64,000 nt of DNA from positions 434,001-498,000 of the forward strand of contig NZ_JBHTKR010000005.1 of the NCBI RefSeq assembly GCF_042678485.1, read 5' to 3'. Made by a program: the position numbers and the translations under genes. Below, piece after piece: positions 54,124-62,919 of this stretch. Each line of letters starts with the position of its first letter. Position 1 is the stretch's first letter. Below the pieces are notes generated by a model. It had not been told where the DNA came from. It ran no database searches and was given only the letters and a program-made list of their open reading frames with translations. The stretch is from Seohaeicola saemankumensis. GTDB lineage: Bacteria > Pseudomonadota > Alphaproteobacteria > Rhodobacterales > Rhodobacteraceae.

Positions 54124-54657
54124 ATGATCACACGCGATTTCCTGAAAGGCGACGCGCAGTCCACGGCAGTCTATTCCGACTGCGAACGCTACCGTTACCT
54201 GCTGACACGCACCTGGAATGCGACGGGGCCGCGCGCGCTGTTCGTGATGCTCAACCCGTCAACCGCGACCGAGGCACAGAACGACCCCACGGTGGAACGC
54301 TGCGAACGCCGTGCCCGCGCGCTGGGTTTCGGCAGCTTTCGTGTCACCAACATCTTTGCCTGGCGCGACACCGATCCGCGCGCGATGCGCGCCGCATCCG
54401 ATCCGGTCGGGCCCGCCAACGATAAGGCCATCGCCCAAAGCTGTGAATGGGCTGCGGGGGCGCAGGATCGCATCATCGCCGCCTGGGGCACCCACGGCGC
54501 CCATCTGGATCGCGGCGCTTGCGTCGAACGCCTGCTGCGCGCGCAACGGCAACCCTTGCATCACCTTGGCCTGACCAAGGACGGACACCCCAAGCATCCG
54601 CTCTATATCTCCTATGACCAGAAGCCGATCCTCTGGCCCGCCCATCGAAATTGCTGA
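54124..54657 (+). CDS. DUF1643 protein
   Basis: 177-residue soluble protein with the DUF1643 pattern: FVMLNPSTATEAQNDPTVER near residues 41-60, ARALGFGSFRVTNIFAWRDTDP and AWGTHGAH, then GLTKDGHPKHPLY. The conserved Asn/Ser/Thr motif looks enzymatic, but no activity is established for the family. Lies 47 bases after truB, probably co-transcribed. Confidence 0.88.
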   Translation: MITRDFLKGDAQSTAVYSDCERYRYLLTRTWNATGPRALFVMLNPSTATEAQNDPTVERCERRARALGFGSFRVTNIFAWRDTDPRAMRAASDPVGPANDKAIAQSCEWAAGAQDRIIAAWGTHGAHLDRGACVERLLRAQRQPLHHLGLTKDGHPKHPLYISYDQKPILWPAHRNC

Positions 54658-54688
54658 CCCCATTCCCGAACCGCAGAAAGGACCGCAG

Positions 54689-55003
54689 ATGACAGGCAGC
54701 CCCCGGCCACAATCCCCGGACGATCAGGCCGAAGCGATGCGCGCGCTTGCCCGCGAAGTTGCACGTCTGAACGCGCATCGCTTCATCAAGGTGCACAACT
54801 CGATCTGGCGGCTGGTGGGGTTCCAGTTCCTGCGGGGTCTGGCCTTTGGCCTCGGCTCGGTTCTGGGGGCCTCGATCCTTGTGTCTGCCCTGGCCTGGTG
54901 GGTGTCGCAGTTCGAATTCCTGCCGATCATCGGCGAATGGGCGTCGGAGCTTGCGAAAGAGATCGACCTGAGCCGCGGCCTTGACGGCGGCAGCCAGAAT
55001 TAA
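54689..55003 (+). CDS. DUF5665 membrane protein
   Basis: 104-residue protein with an N-terminal helical segment (LAREVARLNAHRFIKVHNSI) and one membrane span (about residues 47-72, GLAFGLGSVLGASILVSALA) followed by a short amphipathic tail. Matches DUF5665, of unknown function. ATG 54689 with AAAGGA upstream is preferred over an upstream ATG at 54614 that would overlap the DUF1643 gene. Confidence 0.82.
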   Translation: MTGSPRPQSPDDQAEAMRALAREVARLNAHRFIKVHNSIWRLVGFQFLRGLAFGLGSVLGASILVSALAWWVSQFEFLPIIGEWASELAKEIDLSRGLDGGSQN

Positions 55004-55091
55004 CCACGCAGTCAGAACGGATTTGACCCAAACCCTGTCTTCATGGCTGGGTGATGTGGGGTGATCTTTTCTGTGCGGTGCAGGGTTCTTC

Positions 55092-56096
55092 ATGTTGATC
55101 TTGACAGGCATCATCGGCCTGATGCTTGCCAGTGCGGCCTTTGTCGGACTGGCGGGCGCATCGGACACCGATGACACCGCGGAAACCGACGGGCAGCCAG
55201 ACACCGGCCTTGACGCGCCAATGGGCAACGCCGCGACGGCCGGTTCCGGTCTTTCCGACATCATGGATGCCACTGAACTGCCGCCCCTGCCGGACGACAG
55301 TGACGAAACCGACCGGATTCTGGCCGGCCAGAGCGGCCCCGACCTGATCGCAGGCGGCGCCGGTGACGACCAGATCGGCGGGCGCCAGGGCAATGACACG
55401 CTCATGGGCGCCGAAGGGCGCGATGACCTGCATGGTGCCGAAGGCGATGATCTTGTGATCGGCGGTCCGGGCAACGATCACCTTTATGGCGGCACGGGCG
55501 ATGACAGCCTGTCCGGCGGCGAGGGCGATGACCTGCTGTTCGGTCAGAACGGTGATGACACCCTGGACGGTGGCCCCGGCATGGACAGCCTGCATGGTGG
55601 TGACGGAACGGATCAGCTGTTCGGCGCGGCCGGCAACGATGCGCTGCATGGCGGATTGGGCCATGACAGCCTGACCGGCGGGCCAGGCCATGACAGCCTG
55701 TTCGGCGGCGCGGGCCACGACATCCTGATCGGCCATCGTCCCGAGGACGCGGAACAATCCGACGCGGATTACCTGAATGGCGCGGACGGCGACGACACGA
55801 TCCTGGCGGGCAGCGGTGACATCGCCACGGGCGGGCGGGGCGCAGATCTTTTCCAGCTGGGGCACTGGATCAGGGATCCGGTCGAGGTGGTGGATTTCGA
55901 CCCGACCGAGGACCGCCTGATCATCATCTTCGACGATAGCAGTGCCGATCCCCCCCTGATCGAGCTGCGCGACGATGACGGTGGATCAGGCCAGGTCAAT
56001 CTCTATCTGGATGGCGCGCATGTTGCCTCGTTGTCGGGCGCAAACGGCCTGATGCTGTCTGACATCGCGATCCTGGGACAGTCACAGGCAACATGA
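55092..56096 (+). CDS. RTX calcium-binding repeat protein with N-terminal membrane anchor
   Basis: 334 residues. An N-terminal hydrophobic helix (about 2-22) is followed by an acidic linker and 14 contiguous RTX nonapeptides of the GGxGxDxLx type (residues 88-213), then more degenerate repeats and a C-terminal beta region (VVDFDPTEDRLIIIFDD). RTX arrays bind calcium and fold outside the cell. Typical RTX exoproteins use a C-terminal type I secretion signal; the N-terminal anchor here suggests a Sec-inserted, membrane-tethered calcium-folded stalk facing the periplasm. Inserted between truB/DUF5665 and rpsO. Own terminator downstream. Confidence 0.9.
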   Translation: MLILTGIIGLMLASAAFVGLAGASDTDDTAETDGQPDTGLDAPMGNAATAGSGLSDIMDATELPPLPDDSDETDRILAGQSGPDLIAGGAGDDQIGGRQGNDTLMGAEGRDDLHGAEGDDLVIGGPGNDHLYGGTGDDSLSGGEGDDLLFGQNGDDTLDGGPGMDSLHGGDGTDQLFGAAGNDALHGGLGHDSLTGGPGHDSLFGGAGHDILIGHRPEDAEQSDADYLNGADGDDTILAGSGDIATGGRGADLFQLGHWIRDPVEVVDFDPTEDRLIIIFDDSSADPPLIELRDDDGGSGQVNLYLDGAHVASLSGANGLMLSDIAILGQSQAT

Positions 56097-56112
56097 TACC
56101 CGTTCGGGAAAC

Positions 56113-56149
56113 GCAACCGGTCCAGGGCCTGCCGCCCCTGACCGGTTGC
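56113..56149 (+). terminator. Terminator after the RTX gene
   Basis: 10-bp perfect outer stem GCAACCGGTC/GACCGGTTGC with an inner CAGGG/CCCTG pairing, followed by GATTTCTCCTTT. Confidence 0.8.
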
Positions 56150-56287
56150 GATTTCTCCTTTCCAAATGGGGTGATTTCCCCTATACGCGCGCAATCCACG
56201 CCGGATTCCCCGGCTGGATATCTCCACGGACCCTGCTGGACGACATCCCGGCTTGTGCCCTCCACCTTTCATTCAAAGGAGACCCCG

Positions 56288-56557
56288 ATGTCGATTACTG
56301 TCGAAGAAAAAGCACGTGTGATCAAAGAATTCGCGACTAAAGAAGGCGACACCGGTTCGCCCGAAGTACAGGTTGCGATCCTGACCTCGCGCATTTCCAC
56401 GCTGACCGAGCACTTCAAGACCCATAAGAAGGACAACCACGGTCGCCGTGGCCTTCTGATGATGGTGGCCCAGCGCCGCAAGCTGCTGGATTACCTGAAG
56501 GCAAAGGAAGAGGCCCGTTATCAGGACCTCATCAAGCGCCTCGGCATCCGTCGCTGA
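56288..56557 (+). CDS. rpsO: 30S ribosomal protein S15
   Basis: 89-residue primary 16S rRNA-binding protein, standard length. GDTGSPEVQVAILTSRI, HKKDNHGRRGL and RRKLLDYLK are the family signature. ATG 56288 follows AAAGGAGA. A promoter-like TTTCCA-N17-TATACG lies about 100 bases upstream. Followed by a terminator or attenuator and then pnp, the usual rpsO-pnp order. Confidence 0.98.
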   Translation: MSITVEEKARVIKEFATKEGDTGSPEVQVAILTSRISTLTEHFKTHKKDNHGRRGLLMMVAQRRKLLDYLKAKEEARYQDLIKRLGIRR

Positions 56558-56570
56558 GACAAGACACAGG

Positions 56571-56597
56571 ACCGCGCCCCCCAAAAGGGCGCGGTTT
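56571..56597 (+). terminator. Terminator/attenuator between rpsO and pnp
   Basis: 9-bp perfect stem ACCGCGCCC/GGGCGCGGT with a 7-base loop, then TTTGA. As in E. coli, it may allow partial read-through into pnp. Confidence 0.85.
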
Positions 56598-56731
56598 TGA
56601 CATGATCCGATTGCTGTTCCGTCGGGCTTTGCGGCGATGGCAGGATGACTGAAATGGAAGCCAGGGGGCAATACGGCCCCAGATGAAACGGCCAAAGGGG
56701 ATGGGCCCCGGAGGCCAAGATAGGATACGAG

Positions 56732-58870
56732 ATGTTTAACGTAACGACCAAAACGATGCAGTGGGGCGATGAGACGCTGACACTGGAAACGGGCAAGATC
56801 GCCCGCCAGGCAGATGGCACCGTCATCGCGACCCTGGGCGAAACCTCGGTGATGGCTAACGTCACCTTCGCCAAGGAACCCAAGCCGGGTCAGGATTTCT
56901 TTCCGCTGACCGTCCATTATCAGGAAAAATACTATGCTGCCGGCAAGGTGCCGGGCGGCTTCTTCAAGCGCGAAGCGCGTCCGACCGAAAAGGAAACGCT
57001 GACCGCGCGCCTGATCGACCGTCCGATCCGCCCGCTGTTCGTCGAAGGTTTCAAGAACGAAGTGCTGGTGATGTGCACCGTGCTGTCGCATGACCTGGTG
57101 AACGACCCCGATGTGGTTGCGATGATCGCGGCCTCTGCCGCCCTGACCCTGTCGGGCGCGCCCTTCATGGGTCCGATCGCGGGCTGCCGCGTGGGCTATG
57201 TGGACGGCGAATACGTCCTCAACCCTTCGGTCGATGACATGCAGAACCTGCGCAACAACCCCGAGCAGCGCCTTGATCTGGTTGTCGCAGGCACCAAGGA
57301 CGCCGTGATGATGGTGGAATCGGAAGCCTATGAGCTGACCGAGGCCGAGATGCTGGGCGCCGTCGTCTTCGCGCATCAGCAGATCCAGCCGGTGATCGAC
57401 CTGATCATTGACCTGGCCGAAGCCGCGGCCAAGGAACCGTTCAACTTCCAGCCCGCCGATTACAGCGAACTTTACGCTGCCGTGAAGGCGGCGGGCGAAG
57501 ACAAGATCCGCGGCGCCTACGCGATCACGGACAAGCAGGCACGCACCACTGCCGTTGCCGAAGCAAAGGCCGCCATCAAGGCCGCCCTGACCGAGGAACA
57601 GCTGGCCGATGCCAACCTGGGCACGGCGCTGAAAAAGCTGGAAGCCAGCGTTCTGCGCGGCGATGTGGTCAAGACCGGCAAGCGGATCGACGGACGTGAC
57701 ACGACCACCGTGCGCCCGATCGTCTGCGAAACCGGCCTGCTGCCGCGCACCCATGGTTCGGCCCTGTTTACCCGCGGGGAAACCCAGGGCCTGGTCGTGA
57801 CCACGCTGGGCACCGGCGATGACGAGCAGTTCATCGACGCGCTGCATGGCAACTTCAAATCCAACTTCATGCTGCATTACAACTTCCCCCCCTATTCGGT
57901 GGGCGAGGTTGGTCGCGTGTCTGGACCGGGTCGCCGCGAAATCGGCCACGGCAAACTGGCATGGCGCGCCCTTCAGGCCGTTCTGCCCGCAGCCACCGAT
58001 TTCCCCTACACGATCCGCATCGTGTCCGAGATCACGGAATCGAACGGCTCGTCCTCGATGGCGTCGGTCTGCGGTGGCTCTTTGTCGATGATGGATGCCG
58101 GTGTTCCCCTGAAAGCGCCGGTCGCCGGTGTGGCCATGGGCCTGATCCTGGAAGATGACGGCTCTTATGCCGTGCTGACAGACATCCTGGGTGACGAAGA
58201 CCACCTGGGCGACATGGACTTCAAGGTTGCCGGCACCGAGAACGGGATCACCAGCCTTCAGATGGACATCAAGGTTGCAGGCATCACGCCCGAGATCATG
58301 GAGAAAGCCCTGGCGCAAGCCAAGGACGGCCGTATCCACATCCTCGGTGAGATGAACAAGGCCCTGTCCGGCGCGGCTGATTTCTCGATCCACGCACCGC
58401 GCATCGAGACGATGCAGATCCCGACCGACAAGATCCGTGAAGTGATCGGTTCCGGCGGCAAGGTCATCCGCGAGATCGTGGAAGTGTCCGGTGCCAAGGT
58501 CGACATCAACGATGACGGCATCATCAAGATCGCTTCGCCCAACGGCGATTCGATCAAGAAAGCCTATGACATGATCTGGTCCATCGTGGCCGAGCCGGAA
58601 GAAGGCAAGATCTACAAGGGCACCGTGGTCAAGCTGGTCGATTTCGGCGCGTTCGTGAACTTCTTCGGCAAGCGCGACGGCCTGGTGCACGTGTCCCAGA
58701 TCGAAAACCGCCGCCTGAACCATCCGTCGGATGTGCTCAAGGAAGGTCAGGAAGTCTGGGTCAAGCTGCTGGGCTTCGACGATCGCGGCAAGGTGCGCCT
58801 GGCGATGAAATCGGTGAACCAGGAAACCGGCGAAGAGATCACCAAGGAAGAGGCGGAAGCGGGCGAATAA
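56732..58870 (+). CDS. pnp: Polynucleotide phosphorylase
   Basis: 712-residue phosphorolytic 3'-5' exoribonuclease of the RNA degradosome. Two RNase PH-like domains (about 1-230 and 310-545) joined by a helical domain, with FFKREARPTEKE and the active-site region GPGRREIGHGKLAWRA and EITESNGSSSMASVCGG; then KH (VIGSGGKVIREIVE, about 555-615) and S1 (YKGTVVKLVDFGAFVNF, about 625-695). ATG 56732 has AGGA upstream. The 130-base leader holds GC-rich inverted repeats that could support autoregulation, which is known for pnp elsewhere. Confidence 0.98.
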   Translation: MFNVTTKTMQWGDETLTLETGKIARQADGTVIATLGETSVMANVTFAKEPKPGQDFFPLTVHYQEKYYAAGKVPGGFFKREARPTEKETLTARLIDRPIRPLFVEGFKNEVLVMCTVLSHDLVNDPDVVAMIAASAALTLSGAPFMGPIAGCRVGYVDGEYVLNPSVDDMQNLRNNPEQRLDLVVAGTKDAVMMVESEAYELTEAEMLGAVVFAHQQIQPVIDLIIDLAEAAAKEPFNFQPADYSELYAAVKAAGEDKIRGAYAITDKQARTTAVAEAKAAIKAALTEEQLADANLGTALKKLEASVLRGDVVKTGKRIDGRDTTTVRPIVCETGLLPRTHGSALFTRGETQGLVVTTLGTGDDEQFIDALHGNFKSNFMLHYNFPPYSVGEVGRVSGPGRREIGHGKLAWRALQAVLPAATDFPYTIRIVSEITESNGSSSMASVCGGSLSMMDAGVPLKAPVAGVAMGLILEDDGSYAVLTDILGDEDHLGDMDFKVAGTENGITSLQMDIKVAGITPEIMEKALAQAKDGRIHILGEMNKALSGAADFSIHAPRIETMQIPTDKIREVIGSGGKVIREIVEVSGAKVDINDDGIIKIASPNGDSIKKAYDMIWSIVAEPEEGKIYKGTVVKLVDFGAFVNFFGKRDGLVHVSQIENRRLNHPSDVLKEGQEVWVKLLGFDDRGKVRLAMKSVNQETGEEITKEEAEAGE

Positions 58871-58894
58871 GCCCCCTTTCACCTTGGAATGGAC

Positions 58895-58927
58895 AAGGCC
58901 CCGATGGCAGCATCGGGGCCTTTTTTT
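58895..58927 (+). terminator. Rho-independent terminator of pnp
   Basis: 12-bp stem AAGGCCCCGATG/CATCGGGGCCTT with a GCAG loop, followed by a run of seven T. The strongest terminator in the window. Confidence 0.95.
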
Positions 58928-59019
58928 GTTTGGCATGACGGGATGAATTGACAGCCTGTTCACCGCTGTTCATGGTTCGCGCATGGTTCCGTTTTTGGTT
59001 AACGAGTGAGCGTGTAGCG

Positions 59020-59778
59020 ATGACGACCGAGAGCCTCGAAATAATCCCCGCAGCAGAAATCTATGATGGCGTCCGTCTGAGTACGGAGATGACGCCAGAC
59101 ATGGGCGCCATGTCCGCGCCAAAGGGCGTTGCCCTTGTGCTGCACGGCTTTGACCTGATGAAGAACCATCAACCCGGACAAGCCTTGCTTGTCGCCGTCG
59201 ACTGGCTGCGTTTCAAGCTGGAAAAACAGGGCTATCAGGTCATTTTCGGGCGCTACAATACCCACCAGTCGTTCATCTATGGCGCGCAAGAGATCGCGGC
59301 ATACCTCAAGAACAACAACGTTCCCACGAACAACCTGTCGATCTTCGCCTATTCGATGGGCGGTTTGGTTGCACGTCAGATGATCGCAAATGGCCTGAAG
59401 CCAAAGCGGCTTTTCACCTATTGCACACCGCATCTGGGAACCATGCTGCATGTGCCCCCCGTCAACCACGGCGCCATGTCCATGATGCCGATCAGCCAGG
59501 ATCTGGGCAAACTGAACAAGAACGCGACCGAAACGGCCTTTCGCAGCAATATTACGGCAATCGGGTTCAGCCATGCCAACCCCTCGCCGCAACTGCATGA
59601 CGGCGTGGTGGACATCAATTCGGCCACGGGTCTTGGCCTTGGCTTCGGGCGGCCCGTGCATTGGCTGTCCATGCGCGTCGGGCCGCAATTGCCTCTTGAT
59701 CCGCACGGTGCGGTACAGAACTTGCCGGACATCGAGCCGGCCCTGTCGATGTTCGTCGGGGACGTTCTGAAAGGCTGA
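59020..59778 (+). CDS. Lipase-like alpha/beta hydrolase
   Basis: 252-residue alpha/beta hydrolase. Oxyanion region VLHGFDLM, nucleophile elbow AYSMGGLVARQM (Ser about residue 113), a TPHLGTMLHVPP segment typical of lipases, and a catalytic-Asp/His-like HDGVVDINSA. No signal peptide, so cytoplasmic or exported by another route. Upstream in-frame TTG 58948 has no support; ATG 59020 follows GAGTGAG. The next gene starts 4 bases after the stop. Substrate unknown; triacylglycerol, PHB or phospholipid turnover are all possible. Confidence 0.85.
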   Translation: MTTESLEIIPAAEIYDGVRLSTEMTPDMGAMSAPKGVALVLHGFDLMKNHQPGQALLVAVDWLRFKLEKQGYQVIFGRYNTHQSFIYGAQEIAAYLKNNNVPTNNLSIFAYSMGGLVARQMIANGLKPKRLFTYCTPHLGTMLHVPPVNHGAMSMMPISQDLGKLNKNATETAFRSNITAIGFSHANPSPQLHDGVVDINSATGLGLGFGRPVHWLSMRVGPQLPLDPHGAVQNLPDIEPALSMFVGDVLKG

Positions 59779-59782
59779 CACG

Positions 59783-60184
59783 ATGCTTGAACCCAGCCCC
59801 GAGGACCCAAGACGGTTCATGCCGAAGATCACATTCGACGGCTCCGCAATCCAGGTCGAGGCGATTTGCCTGATCGACTGGGACATCACGCTGCTGCTTG
59901 CGGGGGTGCAGGCGTTCAAGGATCATCTGCCCAAAGGGGAAGGCGTTGTCACTGCGCTGCCCCTGCCGATGAACCTGGGCGCCTACACCTCGCGCAACCC
60001 CAATTTTACGTTTCTCTGTGAAATCGACCAGCGCAGTTCCTTCGATCGCGCGGTCAAGGTGACCGTGTCAGGCAAGCTGCTGAACCAGACCGATTGCACC
60101 GACCTGTTCAACGATGCCTGGTTCTTCCAGAAATTCCTTCCCAAGGATTTGGACGACACGACCCGCATGCCCTATGACGACTGA
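59783..60184 (+). CDS. Unknown protein coupled to the lipase-like gene
   Basis: 133-residue soluble, slightly acidic protein without a recognised domain. Predicted alternating beta strands and one helix (WDITLLLAGVQAFKDHLP); two Cys (ICL, FLC). Four-base spacing from the hydrolase stop implies co-translation. It may be a regulator, chaperone or inhibitor of the hydrolase, but nothing in the sequence decides this. Stop codon lies within a terminator hairpin. Confidence 0.75.
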   Translation: MLEPSPEDPRRFMPKITFDGSAIQVEAICLIDWDITLLLAGVQAFKDHLPKGEGVVTALPLPMNLGAYTSRNPNFTFLCEIDQRSSFDRAVKVTVSGKLLNQTDCTDLFNDAWFFQKFLPKDLDDTTRMPYDD

Positions 60185-60200
60185 CCCTTTCCGGTCAGTC
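60179..60200. terminator. Bidirectional hairpin between convergent genes
   Basis: Perfect 8-bp stem GACTGACC/GGTCAGTC with a CTTTCC loop, including the stop codon of the unknown gene; the convergent M14-like gene ends 8 bases further on. Confidence 0.6.
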
Positions 60201-60207
60201 ACCGGGA

Positions 60208-61251
60208 TCAGATGATCTCGTCCTCGTCGAAAAGCGGCGCATCTTCCATCTGGGCGGCCACGCCGACCATTGCCGCTTCGGCATGGGCGACACGCGGGGT
60301 TTCGGCCACATGGAACAGGGCGTCGCCTTCATTTACCACGGGCATGTTGCTGCGCCCCACGATGATGCCGTTGGACTGCGCGGCAATCTCGATCTCGGCC
60401 ACGCCGAAAGGATCGGACACCGCGCCCAGCACCATGCCCGGTTCGACCAGATCGCCAATCCCGCGATAGGTCCGCAGCAGCCCGCCCGCAGGCGCGCGGT
60501 ACCAGCTGGATCGCGTGCAGGTGACGGGTCGCGCACGCAGGCGCGGCACGCCCTTGGGACCGATCATGCCCAGCACCTGCATCACCCGCAGGATACCTGA
60601 CAGCCCTGCCCGCGCGGCCAGCTCATCGAACCGAAGCCCCTCGCCCGCCTCATAGAGCAGCACATCAACCCCTGCCGCCTCGGCGGCCATGCGAAGGGAC
60701 CCGTCGCGGAGCTTGGAATGCAGCATCACCGGCGCGCCGAAGGCCTGCGCCAGGTGTTCCAGCCGCGTGTTCCCTGGCGTCAGGCGAATCTGCGGCAGGT
60801 TCGACCGCTGCACCGCCGCCGAATGCAGGTCGATCCCGAAATCGGACCGCGTCACGATCTGGTTGAGGAAGATATGCGCCAGGCGCGCCCCAAGCGATCC
60901 TTCGGCCGATCCGGGAAAGCAGCGGTTCAGGTCGCGCCGGTCGGGCAGATAGCGCGAATGGTTGAGGAAGCCGAAGGTGTTGACGATGGGCACGGCCAGC
61001 AGCGTCCCGGCCATCCGTTCCAGGTTGGGCGCGCGCAGCAGGCGGCGCACGATCTCGACCCCGATCACCTCATCGCCATGGATCGCGGCCGAGACGAACA
61101 TCACCGGCCCCGGCTTGCGCCCGTTCACCACATGCACGGCCATCGACACCGGCGTATGATCGGACAGGGACGACACGGGCAGATCGACGGTGCGCCGCGT
61201 GCCCGGCGGCACCCGCACGCCACCCAGTTCGAAGATCGTGCCACTGCTCAT
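60208..61251 (-). CDS. Succinylglutamate desuccinylase/aspartoacylase (M14-like) family protein
   Basis: 347-residue zinc hydrolase of the AstE/AspA group of the M14 clan. Metal motif AAIHGDEVIGVE, then LNRCFPGS and DLHSA supply the His/Glu/His ligands; the C-terminal half (about 245-330) forms a lipoyl-like beta domain (EPGMVLGAVSD, SNGIIVGRS). Substrate unknown: a short acyl-amino acid or gamma/alpha-glutamyl peptide is plausible. It starts 13 bases after rimK, so it is in the rimB-rimK operon, and M14 relatives trim poly-Glu tails from proteins in eukaryotes. Confidence 0.85.
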   Translation of the reverse strand: MSSGTIFELGGVRVPPGTRRTVDLPVSSLSDHTPVSMAVHVVNGRKPGPVMFVSAAIHGDEVIGVEIVRRLLRAPNLERMAGTLLAVPIVNTFGFLNHSRYLPDRRDLNRCFPGSAEGSLGARLAHIFLNQIVTRSDFGIDLHSAAVQRSNLPQIRLTPGNTRLEHLAQAFGAPVMLHSKLRDGSLRMAAEAAGVDVLLYEAGEGLRFDELAARAGLSGILRVMQVLGMIGPKGVPRLRARPVTCTRSSWYRAPAGGLLRTYRGIGDLVEPGMVLGAVSDPFGVAEIEIAAQSNGIIVGRSNMPVVNEGDALFHVAETPRVAHAEAAMVGVAAQMEDAPLFDEDEII

Positions 61252-61264
61252 CGCGCGCCCCTTG

Positions 61265-62170
61265 TCACCCTTTGCCCTTGGTCTTGGTCTGCCCGTCCTT
61301 GGCGTTTTTTTCGATGAACGCGATGATCATCCCCGCGATATCCTTGCCCGTCGCCTTTTCGACCCCTTCCAGACCGGGGCTGGAGTTCACCTCCATCACC
61401 ACAGGCCCGTGATTCGACCTCAGCATATCCACGCCGCAGACATTCAGCCCCATGGATTTGGCTGCCCGGATGGCCGTGGACCGTTCTTCTGGTGAAATCT
61501 TGATCGGTTTGGCTGATCCGCCCCGATGCAGGTTCGACCGAAACTCGCCCTCGGCCCCGGTGCGCTGCATGGCCGCCACCACCTTGCCGCCCACGACGAT
61601 GGCGCGGATGTCGGTGCCGCCCGCTTCCTTGATGAACTCCTGCACAAGGATGTTCACGCCTGCCCCCCGAAACGCCTCGATCACCGATTTGGCGGACCGG
61701 TCGGTATCGGCCAGAACCACACCGATGCCCTGCGTGCCCTCCAGCAGCTTGATCACCAGGGGCGCGCCACCGGCCAGCTTTACCACTTCTTCGGTCTGCT
61801 TGGGATCATGGGCGAAGGTCGTGACCGGCAACCCGATCCCGTCCCGCGCCAGCAATTGCATCGACCGCAGCTTGTCGCGGCTGCGCCCGATGGCCACGCT
61901 TTCATTCAACGGATAGACGCCCTGCATTTCGAACTGCCTGAGCACGGCAAGACCGTAGAAGGTCACGGATGCCCCGATACGCGGGATCACCGCATCGTAG
62001 CGCGGCAGTTTCTGGCCGTCGTAATAGATCTCGGGCCTGCGCGAGGCGATGTTCATGCTGCAGCGCAGGGTATTGACGAAATCCAGCTCATGCCCACGCG
62101 CCTCGGCCGCCTCTTTCAGGCGCTGATGCGAATAAAGAGCCGGGTTGCGCGTCATCATGGCGATCTTCAT
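61265..62170 (-). CDS. rimK: Ribosomal protein S6 modification ATP-grasp ligase
   Basis: 301-residue ATP-grasp enzyme that adds Glu residues to the C-terminus of ribosomal protein S6, or makes poly-alpha-glutamate. ATP-binding and catalytic segments KLLEGTQGIGVVL, FIKEAGGTDIRAIVVGG and VMEVNSSPGLEGVEK are intact. Start ATG 62170 with AAGGA upstream. Middle gene of a three-gene unit with rimB and an M14-like hydrolase. E. coli RimK is 300 aa, the same length. Confidence 0.94.
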   Translation of the reverse strand: MKIAMMTRNPALYSHQRLKEAAEARGHELDFVNTLRCSMNIASRRPEIYYDGQKLPRYDAVIPRIGASVTFYGLAVLRQFEMQGVYPLNESVAIGRSRDKLRSMQLLARDGIGLPVTTFAHDPKQTEEVVKLAGGAPLVIKLLEGTQGIGVVLADTDRSAKSVIEAFRGAGVNILVQEFIKEAGGTDIRAIVVGGKVVAAMQRTGAEGEFRSNLHRGGSAKPIKISPEERSTAIRAAKSMGLNVCGVDMLRSNHGPVVMEVNSSPGLEGVEKATGKDIAGMIIAFIEKNAKDGQTKTKGKG

Positions 62171-62223
62171 GGAAAGGGTCCTTCCGGGAAACGAAAAAAG
62201 ATACTGCGGTATTGGCTGGCCCG

Positions 62224-62739
62224 TCAGGACTTGCCCGCGCCGCTTGTTGGTCTGGGGGGGCCAGCCAGATAGGATTTGCCGGCATCCACCAGGATCCCGC
62301 GCTTGCGGATGGCTGTGCGGCCCAGGATGATCGGCATCGCCATGGCGGATCGGTCGGCCAGCGACACCTCGATCCGCCAGCGCCGCCCGCCCAGCAAAAG
62401 CAGGGTCTCGATGACCAGGCGATCTTCGCCCTGTCCGGACGTGTTCTTGATTTCACGCCGATCCACAAGGGGCGCTTCGCAATCGCGCGCGGTCAGGCCG
62501 CTGGCATGCGGTATGTGGAACCGCACCCAATCCACGCCGTCCCGCTGGAACCGCACAACCTTGCTGGCATGCAGCGCAGAGGTGCGCGCCCCGGTGTCGA
62601 TCTTGGCCTGCATCAGGTCGATCCCCAGTTCGGGCAACGCGATACGCTCGCGCCATCCGATCAGCAACGGCGGCCTGCTCTTGCCAGACTGGGTCTTGCC
62701 GGACCTGGTCTTGTCCATGGCGCCTGTTTTCTCCGGCAT
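62224..62739 (-). CDS. rimB: RimB-like retropepsin-type protease (ATP-dependent zinc protease family)
   Basis: 171-residue protein of COG4067, annotated as ATP-dependent zinc protease but structurally retropepsin-like. The DTG aspartyl-protease motif is in AKIDTGARTSALHA (about residue 45), and LGRTAI near the C-terminus is the second fold element. In Pseudomonas, RimB acts with RimK on S6 glutamylation and later work treats it as the eraser of poly-Glu tails. ATG 62739 has AGGA at good spacing; the longer frame to 62853 has no support. First gene of the operon. Confidence 0.88.
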   Translation of the reverse strand: MPEKTGAMDKTRSGKTQSGKSRPPLLIGWRERIALPELGIDLMQAKIDTGARTSALHASKVVRFQRDGVDWVRFHIPHASGLTARDCEAPLVDRREIKNTSGQGEDRLVIETLLLLGGRRWRIEVSLADRSAMAMPIILGRTAIRKRGILVDAGKSYLAGPPRPTSGAGKS

Positions 62740-62919
62740 GTCGTGATCCTGTCTTGGGTCTGGGTCGCAGTCTACCAGTCTGACGCGGCCCGTGCATCCC
62801 CCGGCGCGCCGCGTAATCCCGTGCACTGCCTTTGTCCATGACCGGGGTGACATATGCGTGAAAAAGCCCTGCGGAAAGTATGTGCATGGTCGTCTTGAAC
62901 CAGCAAGGCGGCTGGCTTC

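Noticed and set aside
56273..58963. 896-codon open frame antisense to rpsO and pnp
   Set aside because: Shadow of pnp; no domain motifs, His-rich composition, and both genes on the plus strand are certain.
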